Below are positions 23,828 to 32,917 of a stretch of 64,000 nucleotides of DNA, piece by piece. Location: positions 693,508 to 757,507 of the forward strand of contig DASTDE010000004.1 in assembly GCA_035710515.1 (NCBI GenBank), read 5' to 3'. The stretch is from Candidatus Rubrimentiphilum sp. Lineage in GTDB: Bacteria > Vulcanimicrobiota > Vulcanimicrobiia > Vulcanimicrobiales > Vulcanimicrobiaceae. Below the pieces are notes generated by a model. The model saw nothing but the letters and a program-made list of their open reading frames with translations, was not told where the DNA came from and did not search any database. How positions within the stretch are numbered: the stretch's first letter is position 1; each line of letters begins with the position of its first letter. The position numbers were made by a program, and so were the translations under genes.

Positions 23828-25231
23828 ATGCGATCGATGCTCATAGGAACCGCCGCCGCGCTCACGCTCGCGGCCCTGGGCTCGTGCCCGGCACTCGCGC
23901 AGTCGGACACCGTCCAATTGCTGTCCGTCCAATCGGGGCACTCGGTCCTCTTGCAGACCCCGGGCTTGACCCGGGTAGCGGTCGGCGACGGCCGGATAGC
24001 GGGGGTGGTGCCTATCGGCAGCTCCCAGCTGGTCATCAACGGCAAGGCCCCCGGGCATACGACGATTTTCATCTGGGAGGCCGGCGGGCGGGCGAGCTAC
24101 GAGGTGACGGTAACGGAGCAGCAGGTCGATCAGATTGCCCAGATGCTCCGGACGTCGATCGACGAGCCGGGCGTCCAAGTCGTGAGCTTCAACAGCTCGG
24201 TCGTCGTGCGCGGAGTCGTGCCGGACGGCGCGCACTTCCAAATGCTCACCGACATCCTCAGCCGGTTCGAAAAATACGCGGCAGCTGAGAAGTATACGAT
24301 CGTCAACGCGGTGACGGTGGCGCATCCGCTCGGAGACCTCCAGCGCGATCTGATGAACATTCCCGGCGCCACCGGCATTCGCGTTGATCCCGACGGTCAC
24401 GGCAACGTGATCGTGAGCGGTCACGTGCACGACGCCCAGACGGTCGCGGCGATCCTCGAACGGGCGCGCGGCTTAGCCGGCCCCTATCTTGCCAGCGACG
24501 GCAAGTTGGTCGATCGGATCAGTACCGACACGAACACACAGATCGACATTAAAGTGTACGTGCTCGAGGTCGATCGGACGGCAGCCAGCAACTTGGGCGT
24601 TCAGCTGCAGGCGGCAAACATCAACGGCGGCACGTATACGCTGGGGCCGCCAACATTTCCAATCGTCGAAAACATTCCCAGCAGCCCGCTGAAAGTCGGC
24701 GCGTTTTTCCGGACGATCACGCTCGCGCCGACGCTCAATTTGATGCTGTCCGAGGGACACGCGCGGCTGCTCTCATCGCCGGATCTCGTGACGATGCCGG
24801 GAATGGCTGCCACGTTCTTGGTCGGCGGTCAGATTCCGATTCCGTTTTCGACGGGACTCGGTCAAACCAGCATTCAGTACAAAGACTTCGGCGTGCAGCT
24901 GAACGTGACGCCGACGCTCCTGGGCAACGGCTCGGTGCAGGCCGCGATCGCACCGGACATTTCGGACCTCGACTTCGCCGACGGCGTGAGTCAGAACGGC
25001 TTCGTCATTCCGGCGCTCAAAGAGAGCAAACTCTCGACGAACGTCATTACGCAGCCCGGTGAGTCGATCATCATGGGCGGCATGGTGCGGCGCGTCGAGC
25101 AGCGCACGATTCAGAAAATTCCGATCTTAGGCGACCTTCCAATCTTGGGCCAGCTCTTCCGGTCGACGAATTATCAGAACAACCAGAGCGATATCGTCTT
25201 CGTGATGACGCCCCAAGTGATTACGCGGTAA
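23828..25231 (+). CDS. cpaC: Outer-membrane secretin of the Tad pilus (CpaC/RcpA)
   Basis: A 467-residue secretin. The signal peptide MRSMLIGTAAALTLAALG precedes cleavage near LAQSD. The pilus-formation N-terminal domain (about 30-110) has SVLLQTPGLTRVAVGDGRIA and GHTTIFIWE; a BON-like region lies around 110-200; the secretin domain from about 230 ends with IMGGMVRRVEQRTIQKIPILGDLPILGQLF and MTPQVITR. It forms the outer-membrane pore for the pilus. The ATG at 23828 is preferred over 23804 because it begins the signal peptide and has GGAGG ten bases upstream. First gene of the plus-strand Tad operon. Confidence 0.93.
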   Translation: MRSMLIGTAAALTLAALGSCPALAQSDTVQLLSVQSGHSVLLQTPGLTRVAVGDGRIAGVVPIGSSQLVINGKAPGHTTIFIWEAGGRASYEVTVTEQQVDQIAQMLRTSIDEPGVQVVSFNSSVVVRGVVPDGAHFQMLTDILSRFEKYAAAEKYTIVNAVTVAHPLGDLQRDLMNIPGATGIRVDPDGHGNVIVSGHVHDAQTVAAILERARGLAGPYLASDGKLVDRISTDTNTQIDIKVYVLEVDRTAASNLGVQLQAANINGGTYTLGPPTFPIVENIPSSPLKVGAFFRTITLAPTLNLMLSEGHARLLSSPDLVTMPGMAATFLVGGQIPIPFSTGLGQTSIQYKDFGVQLNVTPTLLGNGSVQAAIAPDISDLDFADGVSQNGFVIPALKESKLSTNVITQPGESIIMGGMVRRVEQRTIQKIPILGDLPILGQLFRSTNYQNNQSDIVFVMTPQVITR

Positions 25232-25238
25232 CTTCGGC

Positions 25239-25421
25239 GTGCGCTCGCTGATCGCGTTGCTGCGCGACGAGACCGGTGCTTCGTTGACGGAATACGCCAT
25301 CATTGCGGTGGGGCTCGCCATTCCTATGTTCGCAATCGCGGCCCTTATCGCGACGACCGGCGGCAGCCAGCTGAGTTCGACATCGACGAACATGCAGTCG
25401 CTGGGGCAGACGCCTCCATGA
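25239..25421 (+). CDS. Flp-family pilin-like protein, fourth copy
   Basis: A 60-residue protein with leader RSLIALLRDETG, the cleavage motif G|ASLTEY and hydrophobic helix AIIAVGLAIPMFAIAALIATT, then a Ser/Thr/Gln tail. It is clearly a divergent Flp relative (LTEYAII instead of MVEYGIM). The GTG start at 25239 is seven bases after the secretin stop, and its stop overlaps the next ATG. Position with TadE/G genes suggests a minor pilin rather than the fibre subunit. Confidence 0.85.
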   Translation: MRSLIALLRDETGASLTEYAIIAVGLAIPMFAIAALIATTGGSQLSSTSTNMQSLGQTPP

Positions 25422-26107
25422 AGCGGCGCAACGTGCGCGGCGTCGCACTGCCTGAGACCGCCCTGGTCATCGGGCTTTCAATGCTCGTCCTTCTCGGCGC
25501 GGCTCAGATGACGTTAATCGGTTACTCGCAAGTCGCCGCCGACGGCGCCGCGTTTACGGCGGCCCACGCGCGCGCTGCCAATCCATCGGCTGCGCTGAAT
25601 GGCACGACTGCGGCGATATCGGTCTTTCCGCAGTTTGTGGCGAGCAACTTTACCACGCCGTCGCCGGCCCCGGCGAACATTTCGCAGATCCAAGTGACGA
25701 AGAGCGTCGGCGGCTTTTCGCTGTTGCCCGGCGGGCGCGCGACGTTTAACGTTCGCGGCGCCGACGTCGAATATGCGCCGGCGCAAACGTCGGCAACTCC
25801 GGCGCCTTTCACGTTCTCGGTTTCGGCGACGTTGTACAACTTTTGCGATCCAAGCGGCAACTGTTCGCTGCCGTCCAACGTGCAAATCTGGCTGGCGCAG
25901 AGCCCAGGTTCCGGAAACGGAAACGGCGTCAACGGCATCTTCTCCGAGTGGCAATGCCACCAGAAGTACTATGCGCAAGTTAACTGGCCCGCGACGCGGC
26001 CCGCCAACTATCAAGCCATCCAAGGCGGCAATCTCGATCCGAAAAACCACGGATCCGCCGAAGCCAACATCTACTCGTGGGACAGCGGGAGTCACAATTG
26101 CAGCTGA
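25418..26107 (+). CDS. TadE-like pseudopilin
   Basis: A 229-residue protein with a TadE-type N-terminus: short basic leader, then G|VALPETALVIGLSMLVLLGA with the conserved Glu in the hydrophobic helix. A C-terminal exported region has Cys residues (NFCDPSGNC, WQCHQ, SHNCS) that could form disulfides. TadE/TadF pseudopilins are processed by the prepilin peptidase and are needed for pilus assembly. ATGA overlap with the preceding pilin gene. Confidence 0.75.
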   Translation: MKRRNVRGVALPETALVIGLSMLVLLGAAQMTLIGYSQVAADGAAFTAAHARAANPSAALNGTTAAISVFPQFVASNFTTPSPAPANISQIQVTKSVGGFSLLPGGRATFNVRGADVEYAPAQTSATPAPFTFSVSATLYNFCDPSGNCSLPSNVQIWLAQSPGSGNGNGVNGIFSEWQCHQKYYAQVNWPATRPANYQAIQGGNLDPKNHGSAEANIYSWDSGSHNCS

Positions 26108-26976
26108 AGGGACAGCGCGGCCAGACTCTGCCGTTTTGGGTGATCGGCGTCCTGATCACGCTGTCGCTCGCATTCTTCCTAGCCAATTACGTAAACATGG
26201 TTGCGTGGCAGATTCGCGCGCAGAACGCGGCCGATTCGGCCGCATCGGGCGCCCTCTCCGTGCAGACGAACGTCCTCAATGAATATTCGACGATTTTGTA
26301 CGCGACGGCCGTCGACGAATATCGCATCCGCACGCTCAACCAAGCGATTTTGATGACGATCTATCCGAAAGGTGCCTGTTCGGGCTCGAATTGCGACGCG
26401 AGCTATCAAACGCTGGTAACCGAATACAACACGGCGGTCAACAGCTATACCGAAGACATTCACCTATTGCAACAGGCCAACAACGTGACGCAAGGCGGCC
26501 AATCCGCGGATCAGGCCAAAGCTTTGAGCAGTTTGGGAACGGGCTGCGCAACGACCAGCGATTACGCATGTGCCTTCGCAATCACGGCCATCGACGCATC
26601 CAATAATCAGACCGGTAACAGCGGCGGCAACTTCGGCTTCATCGGCCCCGGCGACAATCAAGTCGATCTGGTGGCTTGCAAGAACGTTTCGTATTTCGGC
26701 GGCGCGCTGCTGAAGCTCAACAGCACCACGTATCCGGTGATGGCGCGTTCCGCGGCCGCGGTCGTTCCGGTAAGCACAACGGGATTCACCCCCGGAACCG
26801 CAGTGAATCCGGCGACAGGGCAGGCATATCAGCCGGTCGAGCACTGGGGCTCGTTCAGCAGCACGACGTTCGATGTGAATTTTACCGGCTTGACCGTGAA
26901 TCTGAGCTGGTACCAAGCCGGGCCGATCAGGCCTTATAGCGGCACCATTGCCTCGAGTTCTTACACGTGCTCATGA
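26098..26976 (+). CDS. TadG-like pilus assembly protein
   Basis: A 292-residue protein with the Tad_N/TadG N-terminus: GQRGQTLPFWVIGVL then a hydrophobic helix and NAADSAASGAL, the recognisable NAADxAAxxGA-type motif. The remainder is exported and rich in Asn, Thr and Ser. The start is a TTG at 26098 overlapping the previous stop. No von Willebrand A domain is evident, so this is a short TadG form. Confidence 0.75.
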   Translation: MQLKGQRGQTLPFWVIGVLITLSLAFFLANYVNMVAWQIRAQNAADSAASGALSVQTNVLNEYSTILYATAVDEYRIRTLNQAILMTIYPKGACSGSNCDASYQTLVTEYNTAVNSYTEDIHLLQQANNVTQGGQSADQAKALSSLGTGCATTSDYACAFAITAIDASNNQTGNSGGNFGFIGPGDNQVDLVACKNVSYFGGALLKLNSTTYPVMARSAAAVVPVSTTGFTPGTAVNPATGQAYQPVEHWGSFSSTTFDVNFTGLTVNLSWYQAGPIRPYSGTIASSSYTCS

Positions 26977-27623
26977 AACATACGCAACGCGGTCAGACGC
27001 TCGTCGAACTGGTTATCGCGATGCCGATCGTGTTGCTGGCGCTCTTTGCAATCATGTATATCGCGCGACTCGGCGTCTTGAACGAACGCGCCGAACTCGC
27101 CGTGCGCTACGGCGGTATCATGCTGTACAACGCCGGCGGAACGCAGTACAGCGCCGCCAACATCTACGCGAACCTCGCAGGCAGTCTTCCGGCATGCCCG
27201 ACTCCACCGGTCAGTATCCTGAGCGATGCGTCCCCGTTCCCCGGGCCCACGAGCGCGCCGTACTGGCAGCCCGACGCGAGCCCGGCGCCGACGAGCAGCT
27301 GCACCACGGGCGCGAGCGGTTTCGGCGGATCACAGTTCATCGCGTCGCATTTTTGGAATCAGAACACTATTAACGTAACGGCTAGCATAGCCGTGCCGCC
27401 GTTCTTGACGGGCGCAATCGGCAGCTCGGCCGGTACTGCCAGCACAACGCTCACATTCACCCATGCCGCCAACCCCGGCATCATTCTCTGGTGCAGTACC
27501 GAAGTGCGCAACCGCGTCAACGACGCGATTACGGCGCAAGGGTCAGCGACTCTCCCGACGCCGATTCCGGACGGCTCGTCGCCTCCACCGAACCCACCGA
27601 ACAACAACGGATCGTGCAACTGA
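26973..27623 (+). CDS. TadE-like pseudopilin, second copy
   Basis: A 216-residue protein: basic leader MKHTQRGQTLVELVIAMPIV with the Glu at position 5 of the hydrophobic helix, as in TadE, then a Pro/Ser-rich exported region with several Cys and a Pro/Asn-rich tail. ATGA overlap with TadG; TGATG junction with the following gene. Probably processed by one of the two A24 peptidases of the locus. Confidence 0.75.
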   Translation: MKHTQRGQTLVELVIAMPIVLLALFAIMYIARLGVLNERAELAVRYGGIMLYNAGGTQYSAANIYANLAGSLPACPTPPVSILSDASPFPGPTSAPYWQPDASPAPTSSCTTGASGFGGSQFIASHFWNQNTINVTASIAVPPFLTGAIGSSAGTASTTLTFTHAANPGIILWCSTEVRNRVNDAITAQGSATLPTPIPDGSSPPPNPPNNNGSCN

Positions 27624-28975
27624 TGACGCGCGAATTGGTGCCCGTTAAGTTTTCTCACCGCCGCGCGCAGACGATGCCGTACGGAACGCGCGCGCGTGTG
27701 GCCCTGGCGCAAGGTGACATCGAGGGCGGTCTCGCGCTGGCCGGCGTCGATCGCCGCGCCGGCACGGCGACGTACGCATTGCGCATCGCGAACCAAAGCG
27801 CCAGTCCTTTGCGCGCGCGCATGGAGTGCGCGCGCTTCCGCGGCGCTCCGGTGCTGGGATACCCGCTGGACGTGCACGTCGCGCCGTTCGCGATTGCCGA
27901 AACGCTCTTGCCTGTTCGTCTGGCGGAAGTAGGTCCGTACGATCGCGCAATCGTCAGAGTCTCCGGCGCCGACATTGCCTTTACGCTTGAAGCTCCGGCG
28001 CCGCCGCGCCGTAATGCACGGACGCGCTGGATCGGCGGCATCGCCGCCGCCGTCGCGGTGATCTTCGGCGGCGCTTTTGGCGCGGCCACCGCGATGCCGC
28101 ACCTCGATCTCCTGGCAGCTCCGGCGCGCGCGCTGGCCGGTTCACCGCTCGACGTACCGTATGCATTTCACGGCTGGGCCTCGATGCAGTACGCGTTGCA
28201 GACGAAAGACGGCCGGCAGCTCGCCGCCGGTTTGCTGACGCCGGGTCAAGGTACGCTGCACTTCTCCGTTCCGCGCGACGCGGGAACGGATTTGATTCTG
28301 GCGGCCAACGTTTCCGGTCCGCTCGGCGTGGAGCATCTCGCGCGGCACATCGTCCTGGCGCCGTTGGCCGTGAAAAAAGTAGCAGCCGCGCCGCGCATAG
28401 ACGAATTTACCATTTTGACGCCGCAGATCCGCGCGGGCGCGCCATTGCAAGTGCATTATTCGACGAACGCCAAATCGGGCCAAATCTGGCTGATCGATGA
28501 AACGGGAAGGCTGTGGGCAAAAGTGCCGATGTCGATCGCCGGCACGAGCGAACTGACCGTTCCGCAAGGCGCTGCAGGCCACAAGATGCGCGTCGTTCTG
28601 CACGCGCGCAACGGTGCCGCCGATGCAGTCGCGACGGTCGGCGCGTTCGTGCTTCCGGGCGACGTCGTTACGGCGGATACCGCACCCTCAACTGCCGCGC
28701 AGACGCAATCGAGTTTGAGCCTTTCGTCCGATCGCGTTTCTCCCGGGGATGAGATTGTCGTTACGTTAGGCGGGAGTCACGGTGACGCGCGCATCTCGTT
28801 AACCGATGCCGCAGGCAACACGATCGAACAGGGTGATCTTCCAACCGGGCAAAGCGCCGTCTCTTTAACGGCGCCCGCGGTGACAACTGCTACGACGTAT
28901 TATGTTGTGGCGAACGTCTCGTCAGGCGTCTCCGAACAGAGCCTCGTTCGAAAACTTACCGTCGCTCCGCGATAG
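27623..28975 (+). CDS. Single-span membrane protein with Ig-like repeats, last gene of the secretin operon
   Basis: A 450-residue protein without a signal peptide. Residues 1 to about 125 are a beta-rich cytoplasmic domain, a single hydrophobic segment follows (WIGGIAAAVAVIFGGAFGAA, about 135-155), and about 280 residues outside are arranged as two or three bacterial Ig-like units (YALQTKDG..., TPQIRAGAPLQVHYST, LSSDRVSPGDEIVVTLGG). I do not recognise the family. The start at 27623 overlaps the TadE stop (TGATG), so it is translated with the pseudopilins. A structural or anchoring part of this Tad system is the reasonable guess. Its 3' end overlaps the convergent permease by 20 bases. Confidence 0.6.
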   Translation: MTRELVPVKFSHRRAQTMPYGTRARVALAQGDIEGGLALAGVDRRAGTATYALRIANQSASPLRARMECARFRGAPVLGYPLDVHVAPFAIAETLLPVRLAEVGPYDRAIVRVSGADIAFTLEAPAPPRRNARTRWIGGIAAAVAVIFGGAFGAATAMPHLDLLAAPARALAGSPLDVPYAFHGWASMQYALQTKDGRQLAAGLLTPGQGTLHFSVPRDAGTDLILAANVSGPLGVEHLARHIVLAPLAVKKVAAAPRIDEFTILTPQIRAGAPLQVHYSTNAKSGQIWLIDETGRLWAKVPMSIAGTSELTVPQGAAGHKMRVVLHARNGAADAVATVGAFVLPGDVVTADTAPSTAAQTQSSLSLSSDRVSPGDEIVVTLGGSHGDARISLTDAAGNTIEQGDLPTGQSAVSLTAPAVTTATTYYVVANVSSGVSEQSLVRKLTVAPR

Positions 28976-30524
28976 CGCGCCGCGGCGACAGCGCGACCAT
29001 CACAACCGCTGCTACGATAAAACCAACGTAGTACGAAAGATCGCCGAATTGCGGATACGCATTCGCGAACGGCCCCGTGTACCAGGCCTGGTCCCAAAAA
29101 GGCAGTGAAGCCGCCAACCCGATAAGCCACGCGTAAACGCCCGGACGAATGCTTGGGCCGAATTCGAGCTCTTCCGGCGCGACGCGTTGGCCGCGGCGCT
29201 GCAGCCAATCAACCAAGACGACGGCGGCCCACGGTGACGCCCAATACGAAAGCAGCAACAGGAAGTCGGTGTAAAGATTGGCCGTCTCTTTGGGATGCCC
29301 GCCGCCGGAGGCAATGAGCGCGCCGAGGACACCGACAACGATCGCGGCGCGCCAGCGAGCGATTCGTACGTGACCCACGATCCCAACGATCACTCCGACA
29401 CCGAGGGCGAGCCCGATCGTTACCATGGCCGGAACGTGTGAATAGAACAGCAATGCGGTGAGTGCGGCGAAAATCGCGCCGAGGATGACCGGCGCGCGCA
29501 GCGAGCGCGTTGGGAATTTCACGACAAGCGCCGCCATGGCACCGGAGTAGAGATTCATGCAATTCGCGGTCAAGGTTCCCAACACGACGCTGAGCAAAAT
29601 GATCGTCCCCACGAGCTGCGGGGCGCCGACTGACTGTAACAGGCTATGAATCGCGTCCGTGGGAGTTGCCTTGCTGAGATCAAAACCGCGCGCTGCGTAC
29701 ACGGTGGCCGCGCCCATGATCTCCAAAATGATGCACGGTATGACCGTACCAAGAAACGAGTACCACCAGATACGGCGCGGATCCGTGTTTGCAGGGAGAT
29801 ACCGGGAGTAATCGGAGGCGCACGGCACCCAGCCGGTCGCATATGCAAACCCGAGCGCGGTCGCCAAAATGACGCCGCCGATCTCGCCGCCGGCGGCGAA
29901 CGGCGCGTGCGCGTTGAATGTCGAGCTCCAATTCGCGTGAGTGAACGTAATGACGCCCAACAGCGTAAAGCCGGCGCCCAGCAACACCGAACTCACGCGT
30001 TCGAACCAGTGGATCATGTTGTAGCCGTAGACCGCCAGCAATATCTGCAACAGCAGCATGAGTGCGAGCGAGATCGCGTATGTAGCGGCCGATGACGGGA
30101 TCCGAAACAACGATTGGGCGATCGTTTGCAGCGCATAAGCGCCGAAGACGGAATTGACCGCGAACCAAAGCACTCCGGCCAGGAAGCTCAGCGCCGCGGG
30201 CAGTGCGTTGCCATATCGGCCGAAGGCTAAGCGTGAAGCGACCATCTGCGGCACGCCATAACGCGGTCCGAACGTTCCGAGAATGCCCAGCAGCGCAAAA
30301 CCGACGATATTTCCGACAATCAGCCCGGCCGCGGCCCCGGCCAAACTCGTTCCATAGAGCGCGACGGCGAAGACGCCGACCATCCACGTCGCGATCTCGG
30401 CGTTGGCCGAAAACCACAAGCCGAAGAGCGAGCGCGGATTCCCGTGGCGCTGGTCGTCGGGGATGTATTCGATGCCGGTCGGTTCTACTGCGAGAACTTG
30501 GTCGCGATAGACCGGTTCGCTCAT
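28956..30524 (-). CDS. NCS1-family nucleobase/vitamin permease
   Basis: A 522-residue permease with 12 predicted membrane segments. NCS1 features: IEYIPDDQRHG at the N-terminus, FGLWFSANAEIATWMVG in the first segment, RYGVPQMVASRLAFGRYGN and YWASPWAAVVLVDWL. NCS1 proteins import cytosine, allantoin, hydantoins, nicotinamide riboside-like compounds or thiamine. The ATGA overlap with pncA suggests nicotinamide or a related pyridine as substrate, which is inference from context. Confidence 0.85.
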   Translation of the reverse strand: MSEPVYRDQVLAVEPTGIEYIPDDQRHGNPRSLFGLWFSANAEIATWMVGVFAVALYGTSLAGAAAGLIVGNIVGFALLGILGTFGPRYGVPQMVASRLAFGRYGNALPAALSFLAGVLWFAVNSVFGAYALQTIAQSLFRIPSSAATYAISLALMLLLQILLAVYGYNMIHWFERVSSVLLGAGFTLLGVITFTHANWSSTFNAHAPFAAGGEIGGVILATALGFAYATGWVPCASDYSRYLPANTDPRRIWWYSFLGTVIPCIILEIMGAATVYAARGFDLSKATPTDAIHSLLQSVGAPQLVGTIILLSVVLGTLTANCMNLYSGAMAALVVKFPTRSLRAPVILGAIFAALTALLFYSHVPAMVTIGLALGVGVIVGIVGHVRIARWRAAIVVGVLGALIASGGGHPKETANLYTDFLLLLSYWASPWAAVVLVDWLQRRGQRVAPEELEFGPSIRPGVYAWLIGLAASLPFWDQAWYTGPFANAYPQFGDLSYYVGFIVAAVVMVALSPRRAIAERR

Positions 30525-31096
30525 GCCGCAGTGCGCAGTTCGGAACTCGTCACGAAGCGCACTCCGGCTTTCTCCATTTCTTCGATTGCCTGGGTCTCGT
30601 CTTGCGGACGCACCGCGACGGGCGCGATTGCGTCGCTCACGACGAGCGTTTCAAATCCGCTCTGCGCCGCGGCGAGCGCGGTCTCTTTCACGCAGTAATC
30701 GGTCGCGAGTCCCGCCACGAAGATGCGTTGCACGCCGCGGGCGCGCAATCGTTCCGCCAGATCCGAGTTTTCGAAAGCACTGTATCCGTGCCACGGCGGC
30801 ATCGATCCCTTGCTCAAGATCTCGTCGACGTACGCCAGGTTCATCTTCGGCGCAAAACCGGCACCGTACGTGTGCTGCAAACAATGGTAGGGCCACGTCC
30901 CGCCGTAGTCTTTGAAGTGCGGATGTTCGCGCGGATGCCAGTCGCGCGTCGCCACGACGTACGGAAAGAGCGGCATGATGCGCTCCAGCGGTCCGAAGAT
31001 GCGATTCCCCTGCGCTACCGGCAGCGCGCCGCCGGGCAAGAAATCGTTTTGGACGTCTACGACGATGAGTGCGTCACCCGCTCCGATCGTTTGCAT
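30521..31096 (-). CDS. pncA: Nicotinamidase/pyrazinamidase
   Basis: A 191-residue isochorismatase-fold amidase that converts nicotinamide to nicotinate for NAD salvage. The catalytic Asp is in VDVQNDFLPGG; metal ligands come from DWHPREHPHF; the catalytic Cys is in GLATDYCVKETAL; SKG supplies a candidate catalytic Lys. The length matches the family. It is followed by the NCS1 permease (ATGA) and preceded by pepP with a two-base gap. Confidence 0.9.
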   Translation of the reverse strand: MQTIGAGDALIVVDVQNDFLPGGALPVAQGNRIFGPLERIMPLFPYVVATRDWHPREHPHFKDYGGTWPYHCLQHTYGAGFAPKMNLAYVDEILSKGSMPPWHGYSAFENSDLAERLRARGVQRIFVAGLATDYCVKETALAAAQSGFETLVVSDAIAPVAVRPQDETQAIEEMEKAGVRFVTSSELRTAA

Positions 31097-31098
31097 GG

Positions 31099-32493
31099 TT
31101 ACCTGTTTTGAATCTGCGCGATCCAGTGTTCGACCGCGTCCGGCGCCGAGGGTAAGGAGGCCGACAGATTCTCGTGACCGTCCGCGGTGACGACCACGTC
31201 GTCTTCGATGCGCACGCCGATGCCGCGGAACCGCTCGGGTACCGTGCCGTCATCCGGCTGAAAGTAGAGTCCCGGTTCAACCGTGAGCACCATGCCGGTT
31301 TGCAGCTTGCTGTAACGGTAATTCTCGGAGCGCGCTTTGGCGCAGTCGTGCACGTCGAGGCCGAGCATGTGGCTGACGCCGTGCAGCGAGTAGCGGCGGT
31401 GAAATTGGTTTTGCGGATCGACGGCTTCGTCGAGCGAACACTTGAGAATACCGAGATCGATGAGCCCTTTTGCGAGCACGCGTATCGCCGCGCGATACGG
31501 TGCGAGAAACTCGTTGCCCGGCTTGACTTGTTCGAAGGCCGCGCGTTGCGCTTCATACACGAGCTCGTAGACCGCGCGTTGTTCGGCGCTGAAGCGCCCG
31601 GATATCGGCATCGTGCGCGTGACATCGGCCGTATACAGCGACTCGACTTCGACGCCCGCGTCAACCAGAAGCAGTTCTCCCTTGCGCACCTCGCCGTTCG
31701 TGCGAACCCAATGCAGCGTGCATGCATGCTCGCCTGCGGCCGCGATTGTGAGGTAGCCGGTGTCGTTGGCTTCGATGCGCGCGCGCGAAGTGAACGCCGT
31801 TTCGATCTCGCGTTCGGAGCGGGCGCGTGACATTACGCGGATGATGTCTTCGAAACCGCGTTTGGTGATCTCGACGGCTTTTCGCAATTCGCTGATCTCG
31901 TAGTCGTCTTTGATCAGGCGCATCTCGGAGAGATGCGTTGCGAGTTCGGTATCGTCCTCAACGTTGCGAATCGTCAGCCCGCGTGCGCGAAGTTCGTCGA
32001 GATACTGATCGGTCTGGTCCATCGGACGGCAGCGATCGACGCCGAAGAAGAGTTGACTCTCGTCAACGCCGCGGTGGCGTCCAACCCACAATTCACCGTG
32101 CACGCGATCGGCGAAAAACTTCGCGTCGCCGCGGTTATGCGCGGGCACGAACAGAACCGACTCGTGCGAACCGTTGCGCGGCTCGAGCACCAGCGTGGAT
32201 CCGGCTTCACCGGGACCCATCAAGTACGCAAAGTCGCTCGATGGGCGGTAGCGGAAGCTTGTATCGTTCGAACGCGTCTTTTCTTCGCCCGCCGGAATCA
32301 CGAGCACGGCATCGGAAAAATCTTTCGAGAGAGCAGCGCGTCGCGCGCTATAGCGCTCGACTTGGTCGGCACGCGATACGGTAATCGGCGCGTCGACCCA
32401 CCCTTCGGACATAAATCGAACGAACGCCTCGGGCGAATCCGGATCGTAGCTCGTTCTGGCGGGAGCAGCTTGGGGTGCTTTGCGAGTTTCCAT
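31099..32493 (-). CDS. pepP: Xaa-Pro aminopeptidase (M24B)
   Basis: A 464-residue dinuclear metallopeptidase releasing N-terminal residues before proline. The aminopeptidase P N-terminal domain is at about 40-170; in the C-terminal pita-bread domain the metal ligands are visible: VDAGVE, TADVTRT, the His in SHMLGLDVHD, TVEPGLYF and GVRIEDDVVV. The ATG at 32493 is used. Metal is normally manganese in this family. Head of a pepP-pncA-permease run. Confidence 0.93.
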   Translation of the reverse strand: METRKAPQAAPARTSYDPDSPEAFVRFMSEGWVDAPITVSRADQVERYSARRAALSKDFSDAVLVIPAGEEKTRSNDTSFRYRPSSDFAYLMGPGEAGSTLVLEPRNGSHESVLFVPAHNRGDAKFFADRVHGELWVGRHRGVDESQLFFGVDRCRPMDQTDQYLDELRARGLTIRNVEDDTELATHLSEMRLIKDDYEISELRKAVEITKRGFEDIIRVMSRARSEREIETAFTSRARIEANDTGYLTIAAAGEHACTLHWVRTNGEVRKGELLLVDAGVEVESLYTADVTRTMPISGRFSAEQRAVYELVYEAQRAAFEQVKPGNEFLAPYRAAIRVLAKGLIDLGILKCSLDEAVDPQNQFHRRYSLHGVSHMLGLDVHDCAKARSENYRYSKLQTGMVLTVEPGLYFQPDDGTVPERFRGIGVRIEDDVVVTADGHENLSASLPSAPDAVEHWIAQIQNR

Positions 32494-32511
32494 GGGGGTG
32501 GGGGTTCGCGG

Positions 32512-32712
32512 TCAGCGCAGTTTGGTCTTGGCCTGCGCCTGCCGTACTTGCTTAGTTTGGGCCACAACCTGCCCTGAGCTTGCCGAAGGCTCCGCCGGTT
32601 CGGGCGCGGGCGCGGCGGCTTCCTCGGCCTTGGGCCGGGTGTGCTTCAGATTGGCCAGGGTCGCCTGGAAGCGCTTGGCTCCCGGGTCGCCACCTTTTCT
32701 TGCTCGTGCCAT
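32512..32712 (-). CDS. Hypothetical 66-residue protein, partly made of repeat sequence
   Basis: A small basic, Ala/Pro/Glu-rich frame beginning MARARKGGDPGAKRF, with AAAGAG-like purines before the ATG. It contains a dispersed repeat core (32573-32589), which it reads as PSASSGQVV. No family is recognised. It could be a real basic peptide or chance coding. Confidence 0.3.
   Translation of the reverse strand: MARARKGGDPGAKRFQATLANLKHTRPKAEEAAAPAPEPAEPSASSGQVVAQTKQVRQAQAKTKLR
32573..32589. repeat. Isolated copy of the dispersed repeat core
   Basis: CCTGAGCTTGCCGAAGG, related to the cores in the 1849-2028 element (TGAGCTTGTCGAA) and after gyrA (CCTGAGGTATCGAAGG). It lies within the small hypothetical frame. 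Confidence 0.6.
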
Positions 32713-32754
32713 CGTCTCTTTATGATTCTCCCCCAGTTCCCAAGGTTTCGAGGT

Positions 32755-32903
32755 CTACCGGGTCCCGTTTCGCTTGGCCACGCGCTCGCTGCGGCGTCCC
32801 GCCTCCGCTCACCCTGCCTCTTCAGGCCGCTCTCGCCATCCATGCCCTTCGACAGGCTCAGGACTCGGCGCTAACGCGCCTGCGGCGAAACGGGACCCGG
32901 TAG
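32755..32903. repeat. 149-bp element with perfect 19-bp terminal inverted repeats
   Basis: Ends are CTACCGGGTCCCGTTTCGC (32755-32773) and its exact reverse complement (32885-32903). The interior carries CCTTCGACAGGCTCAGG and a 31-base stretch (32856-32886) closely matching 45979-46009. No open frame with protein character. It fills most of the 288-base gap between the small frame and the peroxiredoxin gene and resembles a miniature palindromic or MITE-like element. Confidence 0.7.
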
Positions 32904-32917
32904 GCCCCGAACCTTAG

